Source: an uncultured Oscillospiraceae bacterium (GTDB lineage Bacteria > Bacillota > Clostridia > Oscillospirales > Acutalibacteraceae). From it: DNA of 64,000 nucleotides. A program made the translations under genes and the position numbers. Under the pieces are notes generated by a model. It had not been told where the DNA came from, did not search any database, and saw nothing but the letters and a program-made list of their open reading frames with translations. The stretch covers positions 1 through 64,000 of the forward strand of contig CASFCH010000004.1 of the NCBI GenBank assembly GCA_949293315.1, read 5' to 3'. Below, one piece after another: positions 42,824 to 52,142 of the stretch; position 1 is the stretch's first letter; each line of letters opens with the position of its first letter.

Positions 42824-43771
42824 ATGTATCGGATTGGTATCGATTTGGGCGGCACAAACATAGCGGTCGGCGTAGTGGATGAGGAATACAATATCGTCGG
42901 CAGGGGTAAAATGAAGACGGCGCTCCCGCGCAGTGCGCAGGAAATTTTTGCCGATATCGTCACCGCCTGCCATATGGCGGTTGAGGACGCGCACATCACC
43001 ATGGAGGATATCGCGAGTGTGGGCCTCGGTTCCCCCGGGGCGATCAACACGGAGGACGGCGTGATCGAGTATTCCAACAACCTGAAATTTGATCAGGTCC
43101 CCGCGTGCAGCATGCTCAGCGACGCGCTGAAAAAGCCCGTATATATTGACAATGACGCCAACTGCGCCGCTTTCGGCGAGGCGCTTGCGGGCGCGGGCAG
43201 AGGGGTCAAGGATTTTGTCGCCATCACGCTGGGCACGGGCGTGGGCTCGGGCGTGGTGATCAACGGCCGGATCTATTCTGGCGCCAATTCCATTGCCGCG
43301 GAGCTGGGCCACACCGTAATCGCCATGGATGGGGAGCAGTGCACCTGCGGACGCCGCGGCTGCTGGGAGGCCTATTCCTCCGCTACGGCGCTCATCCGCC
43401 AGACAAAGGACGCCATGCGCCACGCACACGACAGCCTGATGTGGGAGATCGCGGGCAACGATTATGACAACGTCAACGGCCGGACTGCCTTTGATGCCAT
43501 GCGCCGCGGGGATGCCGCGGGTAAGGCGGTTGTGGACCGCTATATCGACTATCTGGCGTGCGGAATCGTCAATGTGATCAATGCCTTCCAGCCGGAGGTC
43601 CTGTGCATCGGCGGCGGGATCAGCCATGAGGGGGACAATCTCCTGATCCCGCTGAATCAGCGCGTGGTTCGCGACCGCTATACGGAGCACGCCAAGAGCC
43701 AGACGATCCTGCGCTGTGCGGAGCTCGGCAATGATTCCGGGATCATCGGCGCCGCTTTCCTGGATCTGTGA
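42824..43771 (+). CDS. glcK: ROK-family glucokinase
   Basis: 315 residues. ATP site IGIDLGGTNIAVGVVD, DNDANCAAFGEA, GTGVGSGVVINGRIYSGAN, the ELGH motif and the ROK zinc signature CTCGRRGCWEAYSS. It phosphorylates glucose, or possibly another hexose. GGAGG lies 11 bases before ATG 42824. Located between hprK and murB. Confidence 0.92.
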   Translation: MYRIGIDLGGTNIAVGVVDEEYNIVGRGKMKTALPRSAQEIFADIVTACHMAVEDAHITMEDIASVGLGSPGAINTEDGVIEYSNNLKFDQVPACSMLSDALKKPVYIDNDANCAAFGEALAGAGRGVKDFVAITLGTGVGSGVVINGRIYSGANSIAAELGHTVIAMDGEQCTCGRRGCWEAYSSATALIRQTKDAMRHAHDSLMWEIAGNDYDNVNGRTAFDAMRRGDAAGKAVVDRYIDYLACGIVNVINAFQPEVLCIGGGISHEGDNLLIPLNQRVVRDRYTEHAKSQTILRCAELGNDSGIIGAAFLDL

Positions 43772-43803
43772 TCGGCCTACTAACTTGAATCGGAGGTTTT
43801 GCC

Positions 43804-44706
43804 ATGTCTTCTGTGGACGCGATCTGTTCGGCGGCTGCCGCGGCAGGGGCTCAGGTGCGCAGTCAGGTGCCGCTGAAGACGATGACGACGTTTAAAATCG
43901 GCGGTGCGGCGCGGGCCGTCCTCTCGCCGCGGAATGAAGATCAGCTCAAGGATATCCTCCGTGCCTGCGCGCGCGCGGATATCCATCCGCTTGTCCTTGG
44001 CAACGGGAGCAACGTCCTCTTCTCCGACGCCGGTTATGACGGCGTGATCCTGCATCTGGAGGAGGGCTTTTCCGATATCGTACTGGAGGGCTGCACCGTG
44101 CGCTGCGGCGCGGGCGTGAGCCTTTCGCGGCTGTGCCGCTTTGCGCTGGATCGTGCGCTGACCGGGCTGGAATTCGCCTATGGCATCCCCGGCAGCGTCG
44201 GCGGAGCCGCCTTTATGAATGCGGGCGCCTACGGCGGCGAGATGAAGGACGTCGTCGTACGATGCCATCATGTTTCGCCGGATGGCACACCGGGTACGCT
44301 CTCGGGGGAGGGGCTCGGATTTGGCTATCGGGACAGCGCCTATAAGCACAACGGCTGTGTGATCACGGCGGTCGAATTTGCACTGCGGCCGGGCGATCCG
44401 GCACAGATCCGCGCCAAAATGGAGGAGCTGATCGGGCGCCGCCGCAGCAAACAGCCGATTGAGTATCCGAGCGCGGGCAGTGTGTTCAAGCGCCCGCCCG
44501 GGCACTTTGCCGGAACGCTGATCGAGCAGTGCGGCCTGAAGGGGACGCGGATCGGCGGCGCACAGGTGAGTGAAAAGCATGCCGGCTTCATCATCAACGC
44601 CGGCGGTGCAACGTGCGCGGATGTACGGGCGCTGATCCGGCTCGTTCAGGATACCGTACGGGAAAAAACAGGCGTTTTACTGGAGCCGGAAGTGATGATG
44701 CTCTGA
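43804..44706 (+). CDS. murB: UDP-N-acetylenolpyruvoylglucosamine reductase
   Basis: 300 residues, short type II MurB. FAD-binding PLKTMTTFKIGGAARAV and PLVLGNGSNVLFSD; GIPGSVGGAAFMNAGAYGGE; catalytic YPSAGSVFKRP; ends KTGVLLEPEVMML. Makes UDP-MurNAc for peptidoglycan. The murB-rapZ-whiA order is conserved in Firmicutes. Confidence 0.97.
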   Translation: MSSVDAICSAAAAAGAQVRSQVPLKTMTTFKIGGAARAVLSPRNEDQLKDILRACARADIHPLVLGNGSNVLFSDAGYDGVILHLEEGFSDIVLEGCTVRCGAGVSLSRLCRFALDRALTGLEFAYGIPGSVGGAAFMNAGAYGGEMKDVVVRCHHVSPDGTPGTLSGEGLGFGYRDSAYKHNGCVITAVEFALRPGDPAQIRAKMEELIGRRRSKQPIEYPSAGSVFKRPPGHFAGTLIEQCGLKGTRIGGAQVSEKHAGFIINAGGATCADVRALIRLVQDTVREKTGVLLEPEVMML

Positions 44707-44726
44707 CACCGCCGGAGGAGTGAATC

Positions 44727-45584
44727 ATGGAATTTATCATTGTCACCGGCCTCTCTGGGGCCGGGAAGTCCAGAGCGGTCGATATTCTCGAGGATATCGG
44801 CTTTTTCTGCGTGGATAATATGCCGCCCAAGCTGATCCCCACCTTCGCCCGGCTGATTCTCCAGTCGGAGGAGAAGCGGGACCGGGTAGCCGTTGTCACA
44901 GATGCACGCGGGGGGGACATGTTCCGCGATATCTTCGTGGCGCTCGAGGAGCTCAAGCGCCTGCACTGCGCCTATAAGATCCTTTACATTGATGCGGACA
45001 CGCCGACCATCCGGCGGCGGTACGAGGAGACGCGGCGCAAGCATCCCCTGCTGGACAGCAGCTCCGGCTCGATCAATACCGCCATTGAAAAGGAGCGGGA
45101 GATCCTGCTTCCGCTGCGGCAGATTGCCGACTATATCATTGATTCCTCACAGTTTACGGTCGGTCAGTTCCGGGATCGTGTATCCAGACTTTTTCTGGAA
45201 AATCCGGACGAGCTGATGAAGATCCATATCAACTCCTTTGGCTTTAAATACGGGATTCCGAGCGGGTCGGACCTGGTATTTGACGTGCGCTGTCTGCCCA
45301 ATCCGTTTTACATCGCCGAGCTCAAGCAGCAGACGGGTATGGATGCACCGGTGCGCGACTACGTCATGAAATTCCCACAGTCCCAGAATCTGGTCCCCAA
45401 GCTGTTCGGCCTGATCGACTATCTGATCCCGCTCTACCGCAGCGAGGGAAAGAGCCAGCTCACGGTCTCCATCGGCTGCACCGGCGGCAGGCACCGCTCC
45501 GTCACATTTGCACAGCTGCTGGCCGATCACCTCCGGGAGCAGGATCTGCCGGTCAGCGTGACGCATCGGGATATCAACAAGTAA
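44727..45584 (+). CDS. rapZ: RapZ/YvcJ nucleotide-binding protein
   Basis: 285 residues. Walker A VTGLSGAGKS, CVDNMPPKLIPTF, and the C-terminal GCTGGRHRSVTFAQ motif. In enteric bacteria RapZ directs RNase E to GlmZ; in Firmicutes the homologue YvcJ has a less clear role. GGAGGAG precedes the ATG. Twelve bases separate it from whiA. Confidence 0.96.
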   Translation: MEFIIVTGLSGAGKSRAVDILEDIGFFCVDNMPPKLIPTFARLILQSEEKRDRVAVVTDARGGDMFRDIFVALEELKRLHCAYKILYIDADTPTIRRRYEETRRKHPLLDSSSGSINTAIEKEREILLPLRQIADYIIDSSQFTVGQFRDRVSRLFLENPDELMKIHINSFGFKYGIPSGSDLVFDVRCLPNPFYIAELKQQTGMDAPVRDYVMKFPQSQNLVPKLFGLIDYLIPLYRSEGKSQLTVSIGCTGGRHRSVTFAQLLADHLREQDLPVSVTHRDINK

Positions 45585-45596
45585 GCGGGTGTTTTC

Positions 45597-46496
45597 ATGT
45601 CTTTTTCTCACAATGTCAAAAAGGAGCTGGCGGCGCTGACCGGTCAGGAGCCATGCTGTGTGCGTGCGCAGGCGTATGCACTCGCGCTCTTCGGGCGCAG
45701 CTTTTCGGCGCGCGAGATGTGCATCCAGACGGACTATGCCGAGGTGGCGGAGTGCTACCGCTCCATGATCGCGGACGTATGCGGCGTGGAGGTGAAGGTG
45801 AACGTCTCCGACGCCGGAAAATATCTCGTAGAGGTTGAGCGGGAGGAGGACCGCCGGCAGGTGATCGACGAGTTTGGCCATTCCCATGGGGGTGCGCTGC
45901 GGATCAACCGCGCCAACCTTTCGGGGGATTGCTGTGCCGGCGCCTTTGTCCGCGGCGCATTCCTCGCGTGCGGCACCGTTACCGCGCCGGACAAGGATTA
46001 TCACTTCGAGTTTGCCATCCCCTATCTGAACATCTCCCGCGACCTGATGAAGCTGCTCGAAGAGTACGATTTCAGGCCCAAGATGGTCACGCGCAAGGGG
46101 GTGCGCGTGGTCTATTTCAAGGACAGCGAGTCGATCGAGGATATCCTCACATTTATGGGCGCGGCAAACGCCTCACTTGAAATCATGGGCGTAAAGATGT
46201 ACAAGGATATGCGCAACAATATCAACCGTAAGACGAATTTTGAGACGGCAAACATCACGCGTACAGTGGATGCCGCCATGCAGCAGATCGAGGCGATCCG
46301 CAAAATCGAGCGCTGCCGGGGACTTAATTCCCTCCCGGATCAGCTGCGTAAGATTGCCGTGATTCGGCGGGACAATCCCGAGATGAGCCTGCGGGAGATC
46401 GGGGAGATCATCGACGATCCCATCTCCCGTTCCGGGGTGAACCACCGCCTGCGCCGCATTGTGGAAATTGCCGCGGAGATTCCGGAGGATTCATAA
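45597..46496 (+). CDS. whiA: DNA-binding protein WhiA
   Basis: 299 residues. N-terminal degenerate LAGLIDADG domain (VRGAFLACGTVTAPDKDYHFEFAIP) and C-terminal helix-turn-helix (LREIGEIIDDPISRSGVNHRLRRI). In Bacillus it influences cell division and chromosome segregation. It follows rapZ directly. Confidence 0.96.
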   Translation: MSFSHNVKKELAALTGQEPCCVRAQAYALALFGRSFSAREMCIQTDYAEVAECYRSMIADVCGVEVKVNVSDAGKYLVEVEREEDRRQVIDEFGHSHGGALRINRANLSGDCCAGAFVRGAFLACGTVTAPDKDYHFEFAIPYLNISRDLMKLLEEYDFRPKMVTRKGVRVVYFKDSESIEDILTFMGAANASLEIMGVKMYKDMRNNINRKTNFETANITRTVDAAMQQIEAIRKIERCRGLNSLPDQLRKIAVIRRDNPEMSLREIGEIIDDPISRSGVNHRLRRIVEIAAEIPEDS

Positions 46497-46508
46497 GGGG
46501 AGAGGACG

Positions 46509-49500
46509 GTGAACGACTTGCCCGGCTTTGCACATCTCCATCTGCATACGGAGTACAGCCTGCTCGACGGCGTCTGCCGGATCGACCGGCTGATGGATGC
46601 GGTGAAAGCCGCCGGGCAGGATGCCGTCGCCATCACGGACCACGGCAACATGTTCGGCGTGATCGATTTTTATAAGGCGGCCAAAAGGGCCGGCGTTCAC
46701 CCGGTGATCGGATGCGAGGTCTATGTGGCGGCGCGTTCCCGTTTTGATAAGACGCGCTCCCTCGATTATGAGCACAGCCACCTGATCCTGCTGTGCGAGA
46801 ATAACACGGGCTATCAGAACCTGATCAAGATGCTCTCCGACGCCTGGACGCAGGGGTTTTACGGTAAGCCGCGCGTGGATCATGAGCTGCTCGAGCAGTA
46901 TCACGAGGGGCTGATCTGCCTCTCGGCCTGTCTGGCGGGGGAGATCCCGCGGGCGCTCGTGCGCGGCGATTATGACGGCGCGCGGGAGACGGCGCTGTGG
47001 TATGAGGGCGTATTCGGCCGCGGAAACTATTACCTGGAGATGCAGAATCACGGCCTTGCGGATCAGGCGGTCGTCAACGAGGGACTCGTGCGCCTCTCAC
47101 GGGAGACCGGGATCCCCCTCGTCGTGACGAATGATACGCACTACATTGAGCGGCAGGACGCCCAGATTCAGAAGATCCTCATCTGTATTCAGACCAACCA
47201 CACGATCGATGAGGAAACGGGGCTCGACTTCGGCAGCGACAATTTTTACCTGAAAACAGAGGCGGAGATGCGCGCGCTCTTTCCCGATCAGGGGGAGGCG
47301 ATCGCCAATACGGAAAAAATCGCCCGGCGCTGCCAGGTGGAGTTCGAATTCGGGCACACCAAGCTGCCGCACTTTGACGTCCCGGACGGAAGGGATCACT
47401 TTGACTATCTCCGCGATATGTGTGAACGCGGTTTTCTGGATCGCTACGGAGAAAATGCGCCGGAGTCCTATCGCAGGCGGCTCGACTATGAGCTGGATGT
47501 GATCCGCACAATGGGCTATGTGGATTACTACCTGATTGTGTGGGACTTTGTACGCTACGCCAAATCCCAGAAGATTCCGGTGGGGCCCGGGCGCGGTTCC
47601 GGTGCGGGCAGTATCGCGGCCTATTGCATCGGGATCACGGGGATCGACCCCATGAAGTACAACCTGCTCTTTGAGCGCTTTTTGAATCCCGAGCGCGTGA
47701 GCATGCCGGACTTTGACATTGACTTCTGTTACGAGCGCCGGGGTGAGGTTGTGGACTATGTGGTGCGCAAGTACGGCGCAGATCACGTGGCGCAGATCAT
47801 CACCTTTGGGACCATGGCGGCGCGCGCCGCGCTGCGGGATGTCGGGCGCGCGATGGGGATGGCCTACTCCGCGGTGGACGCCGTGGTCAAAAAATTCCCG
47901 AACACCTTTAATATTTCGATCGATGGGGCGCTTGCCCAGTCCCGCGAGCTGCGTGAGGCCTATGAGTCCGACAGTCAGGTCCACGCGCTGATCGATACGG
48001 CGCGCAAGGTGGAGGGGATGCCGCGCCACGCCTCCAAGCATGCGGCGGGCGTGGTCATCACGCATGAACCAGTCTCCTCCTATGTGCCGCTGGCCCTGAG
48101 CGACGACGATGTGGTCACGCAGTTTACCATGACCACGCTCGAGGAGCTCGGACTGCTGAAGATGGACTTCCTGGGCCTGCGGACCCTCACGGTGATCGAC
48201 GACTGCGTCAAGCTCGTCAACGCGCGCGGCGTCAGCTTGGATATTGATACGATCGATACGGCGGACCCGGCGACATATCAGATGATCTCCGCGGGGAAGA
48301 CGGAGGGCGTATTCCAGTTTGAATCGGATGGGATGCGCAGCGCGATCATGGCGCTCAAGCCGGAATATCTGGAGGATCTGATCGCCGTGATCTCCCTGTA
48401 CCGGCCCGGGCCGATGGCCTCCATCCCCACCTATGTGGAAAACAGGCACCACCCGGAGCGGGTGCGGTATAAGACGCCGCTCTTAAAGGATATTCTGGAT
48501 GTCACCTATGGCTGTCTGGTCTATCAGGAGCAGGTGATGCAGGTGTTTCGCACACTGGCGGGGTACTCCTACGGCCGCGCGGACATCGTGCGCCGCGCCA
48601 TGTCCAAGAAAAAGCACGACGTGATGGAGCGCGAGCGCCGGAATTTTATCCACGGCCTCCGGCGCGAGGACGGCACCTGGGAGTGTGTGGGCGCCGTGCG
48701 CAACGGCGTCCCGGCCGATGTGGCCAATGAGATCTTTGATGAGATGTCCTCCTTTGCCTCCTACGCCTTTAACAAGTCCCATGCGGCGGCCTACGCGCTT
48801 GTCGCCTATCGGACGGCCTATCTCAAGTGCCACTACCCGGCGGAGTTTATGGCCTCCCTCCTGACGAGCGTCCTCGAAGACGCCGGAAAGGTGCGGCGGT
48901 ATATCAAGGAGTGCGCGGCCCTCGGGATCGATGTGCTGCCGCCGAGCGTCAATGAGAGCGGCAAGCAGTTTACCGTCCGTTCCGGCCGGATTCGATTCGG
49001 CCTGCTGGCAATCAAAAATCTGGGCAACGGCTTTATCGACCGCATCCTCGCGGAGCGTGAACTGAACGGGGCCTACACCTCCCTGTACACGTTCTGCAAG
49101 CGGGTACACGGGAAGGATTTTAACCGCCGCGCGGTGGAGAGCCTGATCTACAGCGGTGCGCTCGACGGACTGGGCGCCAACCGCCGCCAAATGCTCCAGA
49201 TGCTGCCGGAAATCATCGCGGATATCGACAGTGAAAAGCACCGCAACATTGAAGGGCAGATCGGCCTGTTTGATCTGGGACAAGCATCGCAGAGCGGCGG
49301 AGGGGAAGGACCGGCTGTTCCGGATGTACCGGAGTTCACCGCGCGGGAGCGGCTGCGCCGGGAGAAGGAGACGATCGGCGTCTATGTCACCGGCCATCCG
49401 ATGGACGATTACCGCGCGCTGTTCGACGCCCTGCGCTGCGATCTGATCGCTCCGCTGGTACGCGCGGCAGAGCAGGAGTCCGCCTCCTATCGCGACGGCG

Positions 49501-50030
49501 CCCATGTGCATATTTTCGGCATTGTCACCGCCCTGCGCAAAAAGGTTGTCCGTTCCAACAGCACCATGGCTTTCCTGAGCGTGGAGGACCTGAGCGGAGA
49601 GATTGAGGTGATTGTTTTTGCGGCGGATCTGGAGCGCTACGGCGCACTGATCCGCGCGGATGAGCCGATTCTGCTGCGGGGACGTCTGAGCCTGCGGGAG
49701 GACAGCGACGCCAAGATCGTCTGTGAACGCGTGGAACGCATCCCCTCGCTCGCGGAACTGAAAGCGTCTCCTGAGGCGGCGGGGCACGCCTCCAAGACGG
49801 GCCACACGCGGCGCGGCCTTTTCCTGCGGGTGGAGTCCATGGATTCCGAGGCCGTCCGTCAGGCGCAGCGGATCATGCGGATCTTTGACGGGATGGAGCC
49901 TGTCTACTACTATACGGCCGCTTCCGGTTACGTCCGCGCGCCGGCGGAGGAGTGGGTCAGCGCAAATGAGCCCATGCTCCGGGAGCTGCGCGCCGTCCTC
50001 GGAGAAAAAAACGTGGTCTACCGTCCGTAA
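46509..50030 (+). CDS. dnaE: DNA polymerase III subunit alpha (DnaE type)
   Basis: 1173 residues. PHP domain (HLHLHTEYSLLDG, AITDHGNMFGVIDFYKAAK), polymerase core with GPGRGSGAGSIAAYC and the catalytic PDFDIDFCYERRGEV, CHYPAEFMASLLTS, and an OB fold near the C-terminus (VHIFGIVTALRKK...FLSVEDLSGEIEVIVF). GTG start behind GGGGAGAGG, 12 bases after whiA. Firmicutes usually also carry PolC elsewhere. Confidence 0.97.
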   Translation: MNDLPGFAHLHLHTEYSLLDGVCRIDRLMDAVKAAGQDAVAITDHGNMFGVIDFYKAAKRAGVHPVIGCEVYVAARSRFDKTRSLDYEHSHLILLCENNTGYQNLIKMLSDAWTQGFYGKPRVDHELLEQYHEGLICLSACLAGEIPRALVRGDYDGARETALWYEGVFGRGNYYLEMQNHGLADQAVVNEGLVRLSRETGIPLVVTNDTHYIERQDAQIQKILICIQTNHTIDEETGLDFGSDNFYLKTEAEMRALFPDQGEAIANTEKIARRCQVEFEFGHTKLPHFDVPDGRDHFDYLRDMCERGFLDRYGENAPESYRRRLDYELDVIRTMGYVDYYLIVWDFVRYAKSQKIPVGPGRGSGAGSIAAYCIGITGIDPMKYNLLFERFLNPERVSMPDFDIDFCYERRGEVVDYVVRKYGADHVAQIITFGTMAARAALRDVGRAMGMAYSAVDAVVKKFPNTFNISIDGALAQSRELREAYESDSQVHALIDTARKVEGMPRHASKHAAGVVITHEPVSSYVPLALSDDDVVTQFTMTTLEELGLLKMDFLGLRTLTVIDDCVKLVNARGVSLDIDTIDTADPATYQMISAGKTEGVFQFESDGMRSAIMALKPEYLEDLIAVISLYRPGPMASIPTYVENRHHPERVRYKTPLLKDILDVTYGCLVYQEQVMQVFRTLAGYSYGRADIVRRAMSKKKHDVMERERRNFIHGLRREDGTWECVGAVRNGVPADVANEIFDEMSSFASYAFNKSHAAAYALVAYRTAYLKCHYPAEFMASLLTSVLEDAGKVRRYIKECAALGIDVLPPSVNESGKQFTVRSGRIRFGLLAIKNLGNGFIDRILAERELNGAYTSLYTFCKRVHGKDFNRRAVESLIYSGALDGLGANRRQMLQMLPEIIADIDSEKHRNIEGQIGLFDLGQASQSGGGEGPAVPDVPEFTARERLRREKETIGVYVTGHPMDDYRALFDALRCDLIAPLVRAAEQESASYRDGAHVHIFGIVTALRKKVVRSNSTMAFLSVEDLSGEIEVIVFAADLERYGALIRADEPILLRGRLSLREDSDAKIVCERVERIPSLAELKASPEAAGHASKTGHTRRGLFLRVESMDSEAVRQAQRIMRIFDGMEPVYYYTAASGYVRAPAEEWVSANEPMLRELRAVLGEKNVVYRP

Positions 50031-50065
50031 TGGGGCGAAATCAGGAAATATCTGGCGGGAAAGGC

Positions 50066-50094
50066 TTGATTATTTCATCACTTTATTGTATCAT
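50066..50094 (+). promoter_or_regulatory. Promoter of pfkA
   Basis: TTGATT (50066-50071), 17 bases, TATCAT (50089-50094), 64 bases before the ATG. Confidence 0.6.
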
Positions 50095-50158
50095 ATATCT
50101 TGAATGTTCAAAAATGCTTTTCTTTTGAATTTATTACAAAGTCAAGGGGAGTTTCAAG

Positions 50159-51121
50159 ATGAAAACAATCGGTGTTTTAACGAGCGGCGGAGACGCGCCG
50201 GGAATGAACGCTGCAATCCGTGCGGTTGTGCGTACGGGCTGTGAAAACGGCCTGCGGGTGCTCGGCATCCGCCGTGGGTACAGCGGACTGATCGGCGGAG
50301 ATATGTTTGAGATGAACCTTCGCAGCGTATCTGATATCATCCATCGCGGCGGCACCATGCTCTATACGGCGCGCTGCCCGGAGTTCAAAACGCAGGAGGG
50401 TGTCAATAAGGCTGTCGATGTCTGTAAGGAAGTCGGCCTGGACGGCATCGTCGTCATCGGCGGCGACGGGTCCTTCCGTGGTGCGCGCGACCTGTCTCTG
50501 GCGGGGATCCCCTGTGTGGCGCTCCCCGGTACGATCGATAATGATATCGCCTGCACGGACTATACGATCGGTTACGACACGGCCATGAACACCATCGTGG
50601 ATATGGTGGACCGCATCCGCGACACCACGGAATCCCACGACCGGTGCAGCGTGGTTGAAGTGATGGGCCATACGGCGGGCTATCTGGCGCTCAATGCCGG
50701 AATCGCCGTAGGCGCGACCTCTATCCTGGTGCCGGAAGTCTCGTATGACTTTGAAAAGGATGTCGTCGGCCGGATGCGCCGTACCCAGAAGACGGGGAAA
50801 AAGCACTTTATCATCATCGTTGCCGAGGGGATCGGCGGGACCATGGAGATGGCCGCGACGATCGAAAAGGAGACCGGCGTGGAGAGCCGGGCCACCGTAC
50901 TCGGCCATGTCCAGCGGGGCGGGTCTCCCACGGTGCGGGACCGCGTCCTCGCCAGCGAGATGGGGCATTATGCCGTCAAACTGCTGATGCAGGATATCGG
51001 CAACCGCGTTGTCGCATATAAGAAGGATACGATCGTGGACTATGACATCTACGAGGCCCTGAACATGAAAAAGACCTTTGATATGGATCTCTACAAACTG
51101 GCGCATGAAATTTCCATCTGA
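50159..51121 (+). CDS. pfkA: ATP-dependent 6-phosphofructokinase
   Basis: 320 residues. ATP site GVLTSGGDAPGMNAAIRAVV, IGGDGSFRGA, catalytic PGTIDNDIACTDYTIGYDTA, VVEVMGHTAGYLA and VLGHVQRGGSPTVRDR. Commits glucose to glycolysis. GGGGAG precedes the ATG. Ends at a strong terminator. It is separated from dnaE by a promoter, so it can be expressed alone. Confidence 0.97.
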   Translation: MKTIGVLTSGGDAPGMNAAIRAVVRTGCENGLRVLGIRRGYSGLIGGDMFEMNLRSVSDIIHRGGTMLYTARCPEFKTQEGVNKAVDVCKEVGLDGIVVIGGDGSFRGARDLSLAGIPCVALPGTIDNDIACTDYTIGYDTAMNTIVDMVDRIRDTTESHDRCSVVEVMGHTAGYLALNAGIAVGATSILVPEVSYDFEKDVVGRMRRTQKTGKKHFIIIVAEGIGGTMEMAATIEKETGVESRATVLGHVQRGGSPTVRDRVLASEMGHYAVKLLMQDIGNRVVAYKKDTIVDYDIYEALNMKKTFDMDLYKLAHEISI

Positions 51122-51133
51122 TCGGAACAAGCT

Positions 51134-51164
51134 GAAAACCGGGAGCACTGCTCCCGGTTTTTTC
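51134..51164 (+). terminator. Terminator of pfkA
   Basis: AAACCGGGAGCA / TGCTCCCGGTTT, loop of a few bases, then TTTT. Confidence 0.85.
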
Positions 51165-51204
51165 AAATTCAGGCTTTTTTCAGGCCATAGCGAAGGCGTT
51201 TTAG

Positions 51205-52023
51205 ATGATTCGTGCGCTCTTTTTTGATTTGGACGGCACGCTCCTCAACAGTCAGAAAAAACTGCTGCCTGCGGTGTACGGCGCGCTGAAGGGCTGCCGG
51301 GAGCGCGGTATTGGCCTGTTTGTTGCCACGGCGCGGCCGCCGCTTCTGGACAGGCAGCTAAACTGGACACGGAGGGAGTCCGAACTGTTTGCTGGGGGCT
51401 CCTTTCTCAATGGCGCATGTGAGGTGATCGCCGGCCGTACCGTCTATCATCCGCTTTCGCAAATGGTGGTGGCCCACTGCGTGGCGCAGGTCAGCGGTTA
51501 CCCGGGCCTGAACATCGCCCTCCAAATGGAGGGCGAATGCCACGCTTTTAATCATCCGCCCGCGGATTGGGCCTGCCCGGCCTGGGGGTTCCGGCGGGAG
51601 GATGCGCTGCCCATCACGCCGGACTGTGCCGTGCGGACGGTGAAAATCCTGATCTATTATGAGAATATCGTTGATTCCGTTACGCAGATCCCCAGGGATC
51701 TCGTTGAAGCGCTGCGCACGTTCTGCGCCGGCAGGGCTCAGTTCTATCTGACCGACGGCGGCAAGGTGATCCAGATCACGGATATACAGGCGACCAAATA
51801 CCGTGGGGTGGAGCGGCTGCGCACAGCGCTTGGGCTCAACCGCGGTGAGGTGGCCGTGTTTGGCGATGATATGAATGATCTGGAGATGCTCGCCGGTTAT
51901 CCGAATTCGGTGGCGATGGGCAATGCGTGCGTGGAAGCTCGGAGCGCGGCGCGGCTGGTCACGGGGTGCAACGACGGCAGCGGCATCACGGACGCCCTTG
52001 AACGCCTGCTGCATATTCTTTGA
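51205..52023 (+). CDS. Cof-type HAD hydrolase
   Basis: 272 residues. Motif I FFDLDGTLLNS, VATARPP, and motif IV VAVFGDDMNDLEMLAGYPNSVAMGNA with the C2B cap typical of Cof/YidA sugar-phosphate phosphatases. The substrate is unknown. The ribosome-binding site is weak (GCGAAGGCG). Confidence 0.9.
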   Translation: MIRALFFDLDGTLLNSQKKLLPAVYGALKGCRERGIGLFVATARPPLLDRQLNWTRRESELFAGGSFLNGACEVIAGRTVYHPLSQMVVAHCVAQVSGYPGLNIALQMEGECHAFNHPPADWACPAWGFRREDALPITPDCAVRTVKILIYYENIVDSVTQIPRDLVEALRTFCAGRAQFYLTDGGKVIQITDIQATKYRGVERLRTALGLNRGEVAVFGDDMNDLEMLAGYPNSVAMGNACVEARSAARLVTGCNDGSGITDALERLLHIL

Positions 52024-52142
52024 ATTTCTCATCTGAAATGGAGCGGCGCTTCGGCGGATGTTCGGCATATGGATGCCTGCATTTTTCTCCCTGCTGCAAA
52101 ATACGGCACGCATCCGATTTTTACAAAACACGCTCTTTTCGT